A DNA stretch of 24,470 nt from JAVBKE01 sp031554215 (GCA_031554215.1 JAVBKF010000201.1:1-24470), one strand, 5' to 3'. Shown: positions 15,739 through 23,100, numbered from the stretch's first letter. Made by a program: numbers and translations. Notes: generated from the letters alone by a model not told the origin.

Positions 15739-16140
15739 TCTTCCAAAGCTCATGTCAGTATTTATTGTTTGTCTATTTTTCAATGTCATGTCCTAAAAAC
15801 TCACAAGAAGCACCAAAAAGAAATGCAACTGTTATACGAATCACACTAGTTCAAGAATCACTATGTCTGTACAAAAGATTCAGCCGAATGGGCTACAACG
15901 ACTAATGTAAAGGCTCAAGCTAGGATTATTTCTCAGAAACAAGACATTAAATTTAATTTCCACTCATTGCGTCACACGCACTGAACAATGTTAATCGAGA
16001 TAGGGGCGGGTGTCCAAGAACGAACCAGGCATAGTAGAGAGTCAACGACGTCAGACAAGACCATCCATCTAACTAAAGAGACAAAAAAGAAAATAGTTAA
16101 TCTCTTTGAACAAGGACTACAGTTCCTTGAAACCAAATAA
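15739..16140 (+). pseudogene. Decayed tyrosine recombinase (phage-type integrase), C-terminal part
   Basis: Plus-strand frame with the C-terminal catalytic domain of a tyrosine integrase: HYVCTKDSAEWATTTNVK, then FNFHSLRHTH (box II arginine at 15970-15972), TMLIEIGAGVQER, RHSRESTTSDK and a KETKKKIVNLFEQ tail. It is broken by TAG at 15847 and TGA at 15982 (immediately after HTH). The usual DTY containing the nucleophilic tyrosine reads SDKTIH, so the active-site residue is lost. No N-terminal half, excisionase or phage gene is nearby. It is probably the relic of an integrated element that was removed by deletion. Orientation is opposite to all neighbouring genes. Confidence 0.85.
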
Positions 16141-16174
16141 TTTGCCTACGCAATGTATAAAGCGTAGACAAATT
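16139..16174. terminator. Hairpin at the end of the integrase remnant, between it and lepA
   Basis: Thirteen-base arms (AATTTGCCTACGC / GCGTAGACAAATT, one mismatch) around a ten-base loop; the left arm overlaps the pseudogene's TAA. No T-run follows on either strand, so it is a weak terminator for lepA or a leftover of the integrated element. Confidence 0.45.
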
Positions 16175-16239
16175 GAAAGCAAATCATTTGTTTTACTCAA
16201 TAATTAACAGAGGTTAAATAGTGGAACACTGATCACGAC

Positions 16240-18069
16240 TTACTTCGTATCATCATCCAAATCCAGCACGGCCATAAACGCCTCTTGCGGTACTTCCACA
16301 GAACCAATCAGCTTCATCCGCTTCTTTCCCGCCTTTTGCTTTTCGAGCAATTTCTTCTTTCGGGAAATATCCCCACCATAACATTTGGCCAAAACATTTT
16401 TCCGTAATGCCTTAATATTTGAACGAGCAATGACCTTAGTCCCTACTGTCGCTTGAATTGGTACTTCAAACATTTGTCTTGGAATCAATTTCTTCAACTT
16501 CTCAACAATGACACGTCCACGCGCTGATGCAAAGTCACGATGAACAATAAAGCTCAAAGCATCTACCTTCTCGTTGTTCAGTAAAATATCCATTTTCCAT
16601 AAAGTTGATTCCTTGTAACCATTCAGTTCATAGTCAAAGGAAGCATACCCTTTCGTGCTTGATTTCAGTTGATCAAAGAAGTCGTACACAATTTCCGCCA
16701 GTGGTATATCGTAAACAATCGTGACCCTGTTTTCATCTAAGTACTGCATATCACCAAAGATGCCGCGTTTAAATTGGCAGAGTTCCATAATCGCGCCAAC
16801 AAAGTCGTTGGGGACAATAATTGTCGCTTTTACATAAGGCTCTTCAATTAAATCAATTTTTTGTGGATCAGGCATGTTAGATGGATTATCGACATCAAGC
16901 ACGGTGCCGTCCGTTTGTGTGACTCGGTAAATAACACTCGGCGCCGTCGTAATTAAATCAATCCGGAACTCACGTTCAATCCGCTCTTGAACAACATCCA
17001 TGTGAAGCAGACCAAGGAAACCGCAACGAAATCCGAAACCGAGTGCTTGCGATGACTCTGCCTCAAATTGCAAGGAAGAATCATTGAGCTGTAACTTTTC
17101 AAGCGCGTCCCGAAGGTCGTTAAATTTGGCGGAATCAATCGGATAGACACCACAATACACCATCGGGTTTAACTTTCGGTAACCCGGTAATGCTTTAGTT
17201 GTCCCGTTTTTGGCGTTGGTAATCGTATCACCAACCTGCGTGTCACCGACATTTTTGATCGCAGCCGTCAGAAACCCAACATCGCCAACTGTGAGCTCGT
17301 CCAAAATCGTTGCTTTCGGCGTAAATACACCGACTTCAAGTACCTCAAAATCCTTGCCATTTGCCATCATCTTAATCATGTCGCCAGCCTTTACTCTGCC
17401 TTCAACAATCCGGACATAGACAACAACACCACGGTAAGGGTCATATAACGAATCAAAAATGAGTGCCTTAAGCGCACCATTCGGATCACCACTCGGCGCA
17501 GGTACCTTCTTAGCAATTTGCTCAAGAATATCCTTGATACCAACACCAGTTTTTGCGGAAGTCAGTACAGCTTCCGAAGCATCCAGACCAATGACATCTT
17601 CAATTTCCTGACGAACACGCTCTGGATCAGCACTCGGTAAATCAATTTTGTTTATAATCGGTAGTATTTCAAGGTTATTATCAAGTGCTAAGTAAACATT
17701 TGCCAAGGTCTGCGCTTCAATCCCTTGCGCAGCATCGACAACGAGAATTGCGCCTTCACAAGCTGCGAGACTCCGCGACACTTCATAAGTGAAATCGACA
17801 TGCCCTGGTGTGTCAATCAAATGATAAATGTACTCGATACCATCGCTCGCAGTATATTGCAATTGTACAGCGTTTAGCTTGATGGTAATGCCGCGCTCTC
17901 GTTCTAAATCCATTGAATCCAATAACTGATCTTTCATTTCACGTGCAGTTAAAGCATTCGTTTGTTCCAAAATCCGGTCGGCAATTGTTGACTTCCCGTG
18001 ATCAATATGTGCGATAATTGAGAAATTACGAATTCTACTTTGCCTGTCAAGTCGTTCCTGATTGTCCAT
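16240..18069 (-). CDS. lepA: Elongation factor 4 (LepA)
   Basis: 609 residues; a translational GTPase that binds ribosomes and has been linked to back-translocation and to 30S assembly. G1 is AHIDHGKST (20-28), then DTPGHVDF and NKIDLPS. The EF-G-like domains and the LepA-specific C-terminal domain (KCYGGDISRKKKLLEKQKAG, VPQEAFMAVL) follow, all close to the Bacillus protein. The frame can be read 27 codons further to 18150, but that codon lies in the predicted -10 box. GGAGTG precedes the ATG at 18069 by five bases, and homologues start close to this position, so 18069 is chosen. It lies downstream of the ykuUV terminator and has its own promoter. Confidence 0.97.
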   Translation of the reverse strand: MDNQERLDRQSRIRNFSIIAHIDHGKSTIADRILEQTNALTAREMKDQLLDSMDLERERGITIKLNAVQLQYTASDGIEYIYHLIDTPGHVDFTYEVSRSLAACEGAILVVDAAQGIEAQTLANVYLALDNNLEILPIINKIDLPSADPERVRQEIEDVIGLDASEAVLTSAKTGVGIKDILEQIAKKVPAPSGDPNGALKALIFDSLYDPYRGVVVYVRIVEGRVKAGDMIKMMANGKDFEVLEVGVFTPKATILDELTVGDVGFLTAAIKNVGDTQVGDTITNAKNGTTKALPGYRKLNPMVYCGVYPIDSAKFNDLRDALEKLQLNDSSLQFEAESSQALGFGFRCGFLGLLHMDVVQERIEREFRIDLITTAPSVIYRVTQTDGTVLDVDNPSNMPDPQKIDLIEEPYVKATIIVPNDFVGAIMELCQFKRGIFGDMQYLDENRVTIVYDIPLAEIVYDFFDQLKSSTKGYASFDYELNGYKESTLWKMDILLNNEKVDALSFIVHRDFASARGRVIVEKLKKLIPRQMFEVPIQATVGTKVIARSNIKALRKNVLAKCYGGDISRKKKLLEKQKAGKKRMKLIGSVEVPQEAFMAVLDLDDDTK

Positions 18070-18149
18070 CTTTTCACTCCAACACGAGTCATACCCGCGA
18101 TTCTTTTCTATTTTCAAAATTTTCATCATAAAATTTTTCTTGTTTTTCA

Positions 18150-18155
18150 ATTATA
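18150..18155 (-). promoter_or_regulatory. Extended -10 promoter of lepA
   Basis: Minus strand TGTTATAAT (TG-n-TATAAT), with a poor -35 (TATCGC at 17 bp). It gives a leader of about 75 bases and argues against a translation start at 18150. Confidence 0.65.
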
Positions 18156-18190
18156 ACAAATTAACAGGAAAAGCGATATTAAACAAAAAA

Positions 18191-18218
18191 TTCTGTACCA
18201 AATAGTTCAGGTACAGAA
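18191..18218 (-). terminator. Intrinsic terminator of ykuV
   Basis: Perfect nine-base arms TTCTGTACC / GGTACAGAA with a ten-base loop, followed on the minus strand by TTTTTTG (18184-18190). It lies about 90 bp past the ykuV stop. Confidence 0.88.
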
Positions 18219-18306
18219 GGAATTATTCAATCTATATAACCTGATGCCATGCACCAAGTTCTTGCGACAGATCATTATTAGCGGATGACAATCACTGTCT
18301 GCGAAA

Positions 18307-18747
18307 TTAAACCCCCAGCAATCGATTGACACGTTTCTTCAAGATATCAAGACCGCTTCCACCTGCTTGATAATGGCGTAGCTGTCCAGTTTCATCAAAA
18401 ACATAGTAGGCAGGCACATGCTCATTGGCGAAAGCATCACTCAGTTTCAGCTCACTATCGACAAATATCGGCTGATCTATCTGATGCTCGGCTGCAACCT
18501 TCTTGATCTCATCCAAGTTCAAATCTGACTCAGAGCGAGGGACATGTACAGCAATCACATTCAACTTTCCCTGATACGCTTCTTTAAATGTATTGACCAA
18601 GGGCATTGCTTCTTTGCACATAGTACAACTGACCGACCAGAAGTGTATCAACGTTGGCTTTTCACCAACCAATTGCTCCCTCGTAATCTGGCCATTTAGC
18701 CAAGAGGTAGCACCGGCGAGTTCCGGTAGTTGTTCACGAAGTTTCAT
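18307..18747 (-). CDS. ykuV: Thioredoxin-like thiol-disulfide oxidoreductase YkuV
   Basis: 146-residue TlpA/thioredoxin-fold protein without a signal peptide, so probably cytosolic. The active site is WSVSCTMCKEA (C41, C44), followed by VPAYYVFDETGQLRHYQAGGSG with the cis-proline loop. It closely follows the pattern of B. subtilis YkuV, a thioredoxin-like protein, including the MKLRE..PEL start and a GEKPTLIHFWS block. It lies 142 bp downstream of ykuU, as its partner does in B. subtilis, and may reduce the peroxiredoxin (inference from pairing). GGGG precedes the ATG by eight bases. A terminator hairpin sits between the two genes, so ykuV expression depends on read-through or its own promoter. 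Confidence 0.92.
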   Translation of the reverse strand: MKLREQLPELAGATSWLNGQITREQLVGEKPTLIHFWSVSCTMCKEAMPLVNTFKEAYQGKLNVIAVHVPRSESDLNLDEIKKVAAEHQIDQPIFVDSELKLSDAFANEHVPAYYVFDETGQLRHYQAGGSGLDILKKRVNRLLGV

Positions 18748-18851
18748 TATTTATTCCCCATTTCATTTTCAAAATAACCGCTTTAAATTGTTCTCTTTTC
18801 ACCATTCACAGATTTGAAACAATAGGACAGATTCATATGAGCAAACGATAT

Positions 18852-18878
18852 AAAAAAGGAAGTCTTTCGACTCCCCCT
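18852..18878 (-). terminator. Terminator between ykuU and ykuV
   Basis: Minus strand GGGGAGTC-GAAA-GACTTCC followed by TTTTTT; a GNRA-type tetraloop caps a seven- to eight-pair stem with G-U pairs. It starts just after the ykuU stop. Confidence 0.75.
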
Positions 18879-18889
18879 CTATTTTACGC

Positions 18890-19429
18890 TTAAAGTGTTT
18901 TCTGGCCTGGTCTCCAGTTTGCTGGGCAAAGACCTCCAGTTTGTAATGCTTGCAACACACGCAGTGTTTCATCCACGTCGCGTCCCACATTATTATGAAA
19001 TACTGTTGAATACATCAATTCGCCTTCAGGATTAACGATGAACAAACCACGAAGAGCAATTCCTTCTTCTTCGATTAGTACCCCGTAGTCACGTGAAAGA
19101 TTGTGATTTGTATCCGCTGCAAGTGGGAAGTTCAATTGGCCAAGTCCATTGTCCTCAAGGCTTGCATTGATCCAAGCTAAGTGTGTATGTATTGTATCTG
19201 TTGATACGCCAATCACGCTTGCATCTAAATCAGCAAACTCGCCTACTCGTTCAGAAAAAGCAAGAATTTCTGTAGGACAGACAAATGTGAAATCCATTGG
19301 GTAGAAGAATAAAATTGTCCATTTATCATTCTTCATATTTTCTGCTAAACTTACTTTGCCAAACGTCTTATTTTCCATAACTGCGTCAAGTGTAAAATCC
19401 GGTGCTTGTTTTCCAACCATTCTTTCCAT
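18890..19429 (-). CDS. ykuU: 2-Cys peroxiredoxin YkuU
   Basis: 179-residue AhpC/TSA-family peroxiredoxin that reduces hydrogen peroxide and organic peroxides. The peroxidatic cysteine is C51 in FYPMDFTFVCPTE and the resolving cysteine is C168 in TGGLCPANW, so it is a typical 2-Cys enzyme. The sequence tracks B. subtilis YkuU closely (NMKNDKW, STDTIHTHLAWIN, FHNN.GRDVDETLRVLQALQ). The frame extends to an ATG at 19501, but that lies in the -10 box; AGGAGG seven bases before the ATG at 19429 and the family start MAERMVGKQAP fix the start. It sits between yqxA and lepA, not the Bacillus location. A Fur/PerR-like box lies upstream. Confidence 0.95.
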   Translation of the reverse strand: MERMVGKQAPDFTLDAVMENKTFGKVSLAENMKNDKWTILFFYPMDFTFVCPTEILAFSERVGEFADLDASVIGVSTDTIHTHLAWINASLEDNGLGQLNFPLAADTNHNLSRDYGVLIEEEGIALRGLFIVNPEGELMYSTVFHNNVGRDVDETLRVLQALQTGGLCPANWRPGQKTL

Positions 19430-19460
19430 TGATAAGCCTCCTAGTAATTTAACAATATTC

Positions 19461-19487
19461 AATGATGAACCTATTCCCCTCATCATT
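19461..19487. other. Leader hairpin upstream of ykuU
   Basis: Perfect eight-base arms AATGATGA / TCATCATT with an 11-base loop inside the predicted 5' leader of ykuU, ending about 30 bases before the start codon. It may affect mRNA stability or translation. Confidence 0.5.
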
Positions 19488-19499
19488 ACTTCAAAGTTC

Positions 19500-19528
19500 A
19501 CTATACTGCAAAACTAAGAGAAAATCAA
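19500..19528 (-). promoter_or_regulatory. Sigma-A promoter of ykuU
   Basis: Minus strand TTGATT (19523-19528), 17-bp spacer, TATAGT (19500-19505). The predicted start lies near 19493. Confidence 0.75.
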
Positions 19529-19542
19529 TAGTCAATACCAAA

Positions 19543-19557
19543 TGATAATGATTATAA
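19543..19557. promoter_or_regulatory. Fur/PerR-type operator
   Basis: Minus strand TTATAATCATTATCA, a 7-1-7 inverted repeat. It differs by one base from the PerR consensus (TTATAATnATTATAA) and by one base from the Fur consensus (TGATAATnATTATCA). It ends 14 bp upstream of the -35 box of ykuU. Upstream placement is unusual for simple repression. The rest of 19560-19825 shows no gene and no clear terminator for yqxA; a poor GCTGC-T7-GCAG hairpin lies near 19760. Confidence 0.65.
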
Positions 19558-19825
19558 TTAAGGTTTTCCTTATCAGCTTGTCTACTCAGGTTGAGAGCGC
19601 GTAGCGGAAATCTGTATCCTCACTAGCCAACGCTTATCCCTGTGAGAACAAAGGACCATTCTCTAACATTTGTTACGAGTCAACACAGATTCAGGGCTAA
19701 AGCATGTTGATAAAAAGGAGAGTCAAGCCGTTTCCCGTCGATGCAAAGTCCGCACTGCAAAAAAAGCAGCACCCGCTCACGACCTAACCAAATCCTTGTT
19801 TGATAACCTGATTTGAGCATTCACT

Positions 19826-20143
19826 TTAATCTAGCACTGAGGTGATAGTCGTAAAAAAGCTTGTCAGTGTATCATCAAACTGATTACCCATTCGGCCTAA
19901 CCAATTCGGTGAAAGGTTGTCCCCCTCAGCTTCTTCACTTGGAAGAAACGCCTCGACCGCTTGATCATCACGATCTTGCAATGCATTCTTCTCCGCCTGC
20001 ACCTGTGTCCTTTCACTCTGCTTAGACTGCTCTAAACGAAAACGCTCGTCTGGCTGAGGGGGATTCTGCACGAGAATCCCATAAACCACACCAAACAATA
20101 CGGACACAGCCATAAAAACAAATACCATCAGTAAACGCTTCAT
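19826..20143 (-). CDS. yqxA: YqxA-like small membrane protein (DUF3679 type)
   Basis: 105 residues with one N-terminal membrane segment (4-25, LLMVFVFMAVSVLFGVVYGI), a charged coiled-coil-like stretch (33-70) and a weakly hydrophobic C terminus. Sequence similarity alone would not identify it. The name rests on size, topology and place: in Bacillus a small protein of this sort (YqxA) sits directly after spoIIP and before lepA. Its function is unknown. The ATG lies 11 bp past the spoIIP stop with AGGTGA overlapping it, so it is co-transcribed with spoIIP and likely expressed in the mother cell during sporulation (inference). Confidence 0.72.
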   Translation of the reverse strand: MKRLLMVFVFMAVSVLFGVVYGILVQNPPQPDERFRLEQSKQSERTQVQAEKNALQDRDDQAVEAFLPSEEAEGDNLSPNWLGRMGNQFDDTLTSFFTTITSVLD

Positions 20144-20154
20144 TCCTAACTCAC

Positions 20155-21351
20155 CTACTTTAGAGCTGGCGGCGTGCCTCCCTGAACCGCTTCAGCTTCC
20201 CAATAATACTCACTGAATGCCTCAGCGAAAATACCGACGGTCCGGTTTAGCTCATCCGCATTATTATCAACGCCACCAACCTCAATTAAAATGGCTTTAC
20301 TAGACAAATCCTGATTAAACTTCCCGTTGGTACCCTTTCCACTTTTTGCAAAGACACCACGACTAATCCCTGGCACTAGTGCATTCAGTTTACCATGAAT
20401 GGCATTTGACAACGCCATATTTGCATCCATATTCGGATTTTCACCACCGATGACGAAGGCAATTTTTGCATAACTAACGCCATCCTTATCAATTGTTGTG
20501 ATATCGCGGCGCTGAGAATCACGGTGAATATCAATAAAGTATTGCAACTTGTGATTTTGGACTATTGCTTCCTCAACAAGTGGCCTTGATGCGGTATATG
20601 ATTTAGCATAATTCTCTTTTTTAGACTGGAGAATCGTCGTCACATCAGTTTTATTTATCGCTGTGCCGATTCCTGCATTACGAAGTGCCGTCTGCAGGCT
20701 GTCTCCCACATTGGTGACATTATAACTCGTATTCATTGCTAAGTCCGGATTTGTTGTCCCTGGTAGTTGCGGCAGAAACGATTCTCGCGTATGCGTGAAA
20801 TAAAGGTAGACCACGTCACCGTCCGTTTTCAACGTCTCCACAGGTGTCTGTGCAGTATTTGTCTCAGGTGTTTGATTTTGCGAACCTGCAGCGGAATCGC
20901 CGGCATTGTTCCCTAGTGCTTCTGGTGAGGGTGATGACTCAATCGGCATGTTCGTATAATTTGTGCCCTCACCAGCAACCAGTATTTCACTATCAAACAA
21001 TTTAAATCCTGGCAATTCATTTCCCAGCAAACTGCGATGATCACCAACGACAATACTAGTCGTCATTTGCAAGAAATTTTCTAATGTCAAAATCCCGACA
21101 CCTCGCTGCTCACCGAGTCCCATTTGAAAGTAACTATTTTCAGTTGTCGTCATTTGGTATAACGTACTACTAGTGACAAGCCCTGCAACATCTTTAATCG
21201 CCTTTGAACTCAGTCGACTGGCTGCAAACGGACTGGTTATCGCTGCAACGAGTACAACCAAAGCTGTAACAGATACAATCCAATAGCTGATATAACGAGA
21301 TATTCTTTGAAGTCCACCGGTCAACTGCCTATTTTGTAACATTGTTTTCAT
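20155..21351 (-). CDS. spoIIP: Stage II sporulation protein P (SpoIIP)
   Basis: 398 residues (B. subtilis about 401). Membrane-anchored peptidoglycan hydrolase of the DMP engulfment complex with SpoIID and SpoIIM; it has amidase and endopeptidase activity on septal peptidoglycan. One membrane segment (21-44) is followed by a conserved N-terminal region, a Ser/Pro/Thr-rich linker (about 138-172) and the catalytic domain. The catalytic domain shows FTHTRESFLP (186-195), YFIDIHRDS and IEVGGVDNN, which carry the metal-binding residues. AGGAG precedes the ATG by nine bases. The usual immediate neighbour gpr is displaced by an extra gene and 415 bp of spacer. yqxA follows within the same transcript. 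Confidence 0.95.
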   Translation of the reverse strand: MKTMLQNRQLTGGLQRISRYISYWIVSVTALVVLVAAITSPFAASRLSSKAIKDVAGLVTSSTLYQMTTTENSYFQMGLGEQRGVGILTLENFLQMTTSIVVGDHRSLLGNELPGFKLFDSEILVAGEGTNYTNMPIESSPSPEALGNNAGDSAAGSQNQTPETNTAQTPVETLKTDGDVVYLYFTHTRESFLPQLPGTTNPDLAMNTSYNVTNVGDSLQTALRNAGIGTAINKTDVTTILQSKKENYAKSYTASRPLVEEAIVQNHKLQYFIDIHRDSQRRDITTIDKDGVSYAKIAFVIGGENPNMDANMALSNAIHGKLNALVPGISRGVFAKSGKGTNGKFNQDLSSKAILIEVGGVDNNADELNRTVGIFAEAFSEYYWEAEAVQGGTPPALK

Positions 21352-21384
21352 ATGAACAATCTCCTATGTCTAAGCTCTTGTCCT

Positions 21385-21392
21385 AGTCTATG
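21385..21392 (-). promoter_or_regulatory. Possible sigma-E -10 element for spoIIP
   Basis: Minus strand CATAGACT, seven of eight to the sigma-E -10 consensus CATACAMT, 33 bp before the spoIIP start. The matching -35 (TTCTATC at 14 bp) is poor. spoIIP is known to be sigma-E controlled in B. subtilis. Confidence 0.35.
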
Positions 21393-21693
21393 AAATAGAA
21401 ACATTTGATAGAACTGGTAGCGTACTTCACGATAGCAGGGCGTGCTACTAACCTATTGATGCAGTTGCAATTTGCTACCGGATACCTATTTTCAGAAAGC
21501 AGATAAAGGTTTACTAGCAGATTGAACCGCTAGCAAACCGTCTTTCGCAAAGTACGACCCATTAATTTTAATTTAAGCATATGCCCATTCGGTAACCGCT
21601 CAGAAAGGGAACAAAACCATTGGCGGCAAATCATGACGGTCATTCAGTTGTACACGTCAGAAGTCACAACGTGCCCAACAAATCTCGGCTCAC

Positions 21694-21725
21694 AAAAAAA
21701 GCTAAGCCACTTTCCGTAGCTTAGC
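21694..21725 (-). terminator. Terminator of the triple-repeat protein gene
   Basis: Seven-base arms GCTAAGC / GCTTAGC with an 11-base loop, followed on the minus strand by TTTTTTT. It lies 40 bp past the stop codon. Confidence 0.85.
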
Positions 21726-21765
21726 AATTGATATTGTCTGATCAATGACGATCATCTAATAGATA

Positions 21766-22779
21766 CTAGACGCCAGATGCGGCCTTAATAGCATCTGCTT
21801 CTACTTGAGTTAGTACACCCGCGCTGACCATATCAGTGATCGGATCGACAGGACCTGCACTATTTTTATCCTCAAAATAGGCAGTACGATCCGCTTCCGT
21901 CATCTCTTCAACTTGTTCCATTTCTGCCTTGTGCGTAGCTACCATCTCTGCCTGATATGCAGTCATTTCATCGGCAGTGGCTTGGCTAATCACACCATCT
22001 GCCACTAAACTAGACAGATCTGTTTCCATTCCTCTAGCCATAAAGTGCGTCTCTTTCGGCGGATTTGGCATCGCTTCCTTCATTGCATTTCCCTGTTCCT
22101 CTGTGATAATGCCTTCCGCTACCATTTCTGAAATTGGGTCCTTAAACTGAACGGCCGCGTTCTCTTCTGCATAAGCTTCTCTTTCTGCTTCTGACATGGC
22201 ATCGAACTTGTCCATTTCTGCTTTGCGCTCCGCCTCAGTTGACTGGTTATAGGCGATCACCTCATCAGCAGTCGCTTGGTCCATGACACCATCAGTAACG
22301 AGTTCTGCAACAACGGTTTCCAGCTCTGCCCCTGAGGCATCCGTCCTCATTTCAAATGTAGCATGAGGTGCTGGCATCACGTCTTCAATCGCATCTGCTT
22401 CATCCTGCGTGATAATACCTTCCGTTACCATATCGTCGAATAAATCAAATTGTTTTACATGATTATTACTTTCAAAATAGGCTTGCCTTTCTTCATCCGT
22501 CATCGCATCAACTTTTTCCATTTCAGCTTGAACGGCTGCCTCTTGCTCTTCCTGAAAAGTAGCCATTTTGTTCGCAGTTTCCTGGCTCACAATTCCTTTG
22601 GTCACAAGCGCATCAAAGTCCATCTTAGCGGCCTTCATTTGGTGACCTTTCTCCGTAACTGTCACTTCCGATGCAGTTTCCTTCTCTGAAGCATAAATCG
22701 CTGTACCGCCTCCGAGTGCCATCATCCCTATTGCTACACCTGTAATGACTTGCTTCTTCATATTCATTTTCATTTTCAT
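21766..22779 (-). CDS. Secreted acidic triple-repeat protein, function unknown
   Basis: 337 residues. Signal peptide 1-30 (Met/Lys-rich start, VITGVAIGMMALGGGTAIYA, cleavage after IYA). The rest is three tandem units of about 85-95 residues (54-137, 156-238, 254-334). Each has a LV..G..SQ.TAD helix-hairpin, an AEM..(V/F)(D/E).M(T/S)E..R.AY.E block and a D.(I/F).(M)V..G.(I/L)T...A.A(I/M) hairpin. Units are all helical in appearance, acidic and methionine-rich, without cysteine. The hairpins recall SHOCT or DUF2680/YckD-like motifs, but this is a resemblance only. No LPXTG, lipobox or enzyme signature. The first ATG (22788) abuts GAGGAG, so the ATG at 22779, nine bases from it, is preferred. 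It lies between gpr and spoIIP with its own promoter and terminator. Confidence 0.85.
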   Translation of the reverse strand: MKMKMNMKKQVITGVAIGMMALGGGTAIYASEKETASEVTVTEKGHQMKAAKMDFDALVTKGIVSQETANKMATFQEEQEAAVQAEMEKVDAMTDEERQAYFESNNHVKQFDLFDDMVTEGIITQDEADAIEDVMPAPHATFEMRTDASGAELETVVAELVTDGVMDQATADEVIAYNQSTEAERKAEMDKFDAMSEAEREAYAEENAAVQFKDPISEMVAEGIITEEQGNAMKEAMPNPPKETHFMARGMETDLSSLVADGVISQATADEMTAYQAEMVATHKAEMEQVEEMTEADRTAYFEDKNSAGPVDPITDMVSAGVLTQVEADAIKAASGV

Positions 22780-22788
22780 TTTCAACAT
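22763..22788 (-). repeat. ATGAAA hexamer tract at the start of the repeat-protein gene
   Basis: Minus strand reads ATGTTGAAA, then ATGAAA twice, then ATGAATATGAAG, giving five in-frame ATG codons within nine codons. Only the second (22779) has ideal spacing from GAGGAG. Hexamer gain or loss would keep the frame and shift start-codon choice. Confidence 0.7.
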
Positions 22789-22827
22789 CTCCTCAAATTT
22801 TGTGTCTTGTCTCTTGTCGACATCAAT

Positions 22828-22855
22828 ACTTTAACAAGTAATTGTGAACATTCAA
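22828..22855 (-). promoter_or_regulatory. Promoter of the triple-repeat protein gene
   Basis: Minus strand TTGAAT (22850-22855), 16-bp spacer, TAAAGT (22828-22833) preceded by TG-n (extended -10). Confidence 0.6.
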
Positions 22856-22882
22856 GAGAAAGATAGTGAAAGGTTTGTGAAA
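22856..22882 (-). promoter_or_regulatory. Candidate response-regulator binding site (three direct half-sites)
   Basis: On the minus strand TTTCAC (22877-22882), TTTCAC (22866-22871) and TTTCTC (22856-22861) recur at 11- and 10-bp steps, one helical turn apart, directly abutting the -35 box. This layout is typical of OmpR/PhoP-family regulators. The regulator is not identified. Confidence 0.45.
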
Positions 22883-22954
22883 ATCAGACCGAATTGTTTT
22901 CACACAAGTAGCTTACCTACTAGAAACTGCACACGCCTCGAGACCATTCTCCTC

Positions 22955-22997
22955 AAAAAAAATAGCAGCTAGAGAGTGCTTGTACAACTCTCTGCTA
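22955..22997 (-). terminator. Terminator of gpr
   Basis: Minus strand TAGCAGAGAGT pairs with ACTCTC and TGCTA across a four-base bulge, followed by TTTTTTTT. It starts about 100 bp past the gpr stop. The rest of the 321-bp gap, apart from the promoter and half-sites of the next gene, shows nothing recognisable. Confidence 0.8.
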
Positions 22998-23100
22998 CTA
23001 TGACGCCTCATCAATCTCTACCAAATCGTAAAAGAAGAGGGCATACGCTGAACTGACAAAATGCAGGGCATAACGATTTTAAAACAGCTTAAACAGTCGG

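Larger units (their letters stand above)
21352..21765. other. 414-bp spacer with inverted repeats, repeat-protein gene to spoIIP
   Basis: No gene is visible. It holds the terminator of the upstream gene (21694-21725), a candidate spoIIP promoter (21385-21392) and an inverted-repeat region: 21508-21518 pairs with 21529-21539 (GGTTTACTAGC / GCTAGCAAACC, one mismatch), and 21421-21435 can pair with 21541-21555 (12 of 15). The whole 135 bp could fold as one branched structure. Confidence 0.5.

Noticed and set aside
18070..18150. 27-residue N-terminal extension of LepA
   Set aside because: Its start codon falls in the predicted -10 box, the family starts near MDNQERLDRQ, and a good ribosome site serves the ATG at 18069.
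19430..19501. 24-residue N-terminal extension of YkuU
   Set aside because: The codon at 19501 overlaps the -10 element and the segment includes the leader hairpin; AGGAGG directs the start at 19429.
19750..19775. Poly-T/poly-A hairpin (GCTGC-T7-GCAG) as yqxA terminator
   Set aside because: The T-run is in the loop, the stem is four to five pairs, and no T-run follows it.
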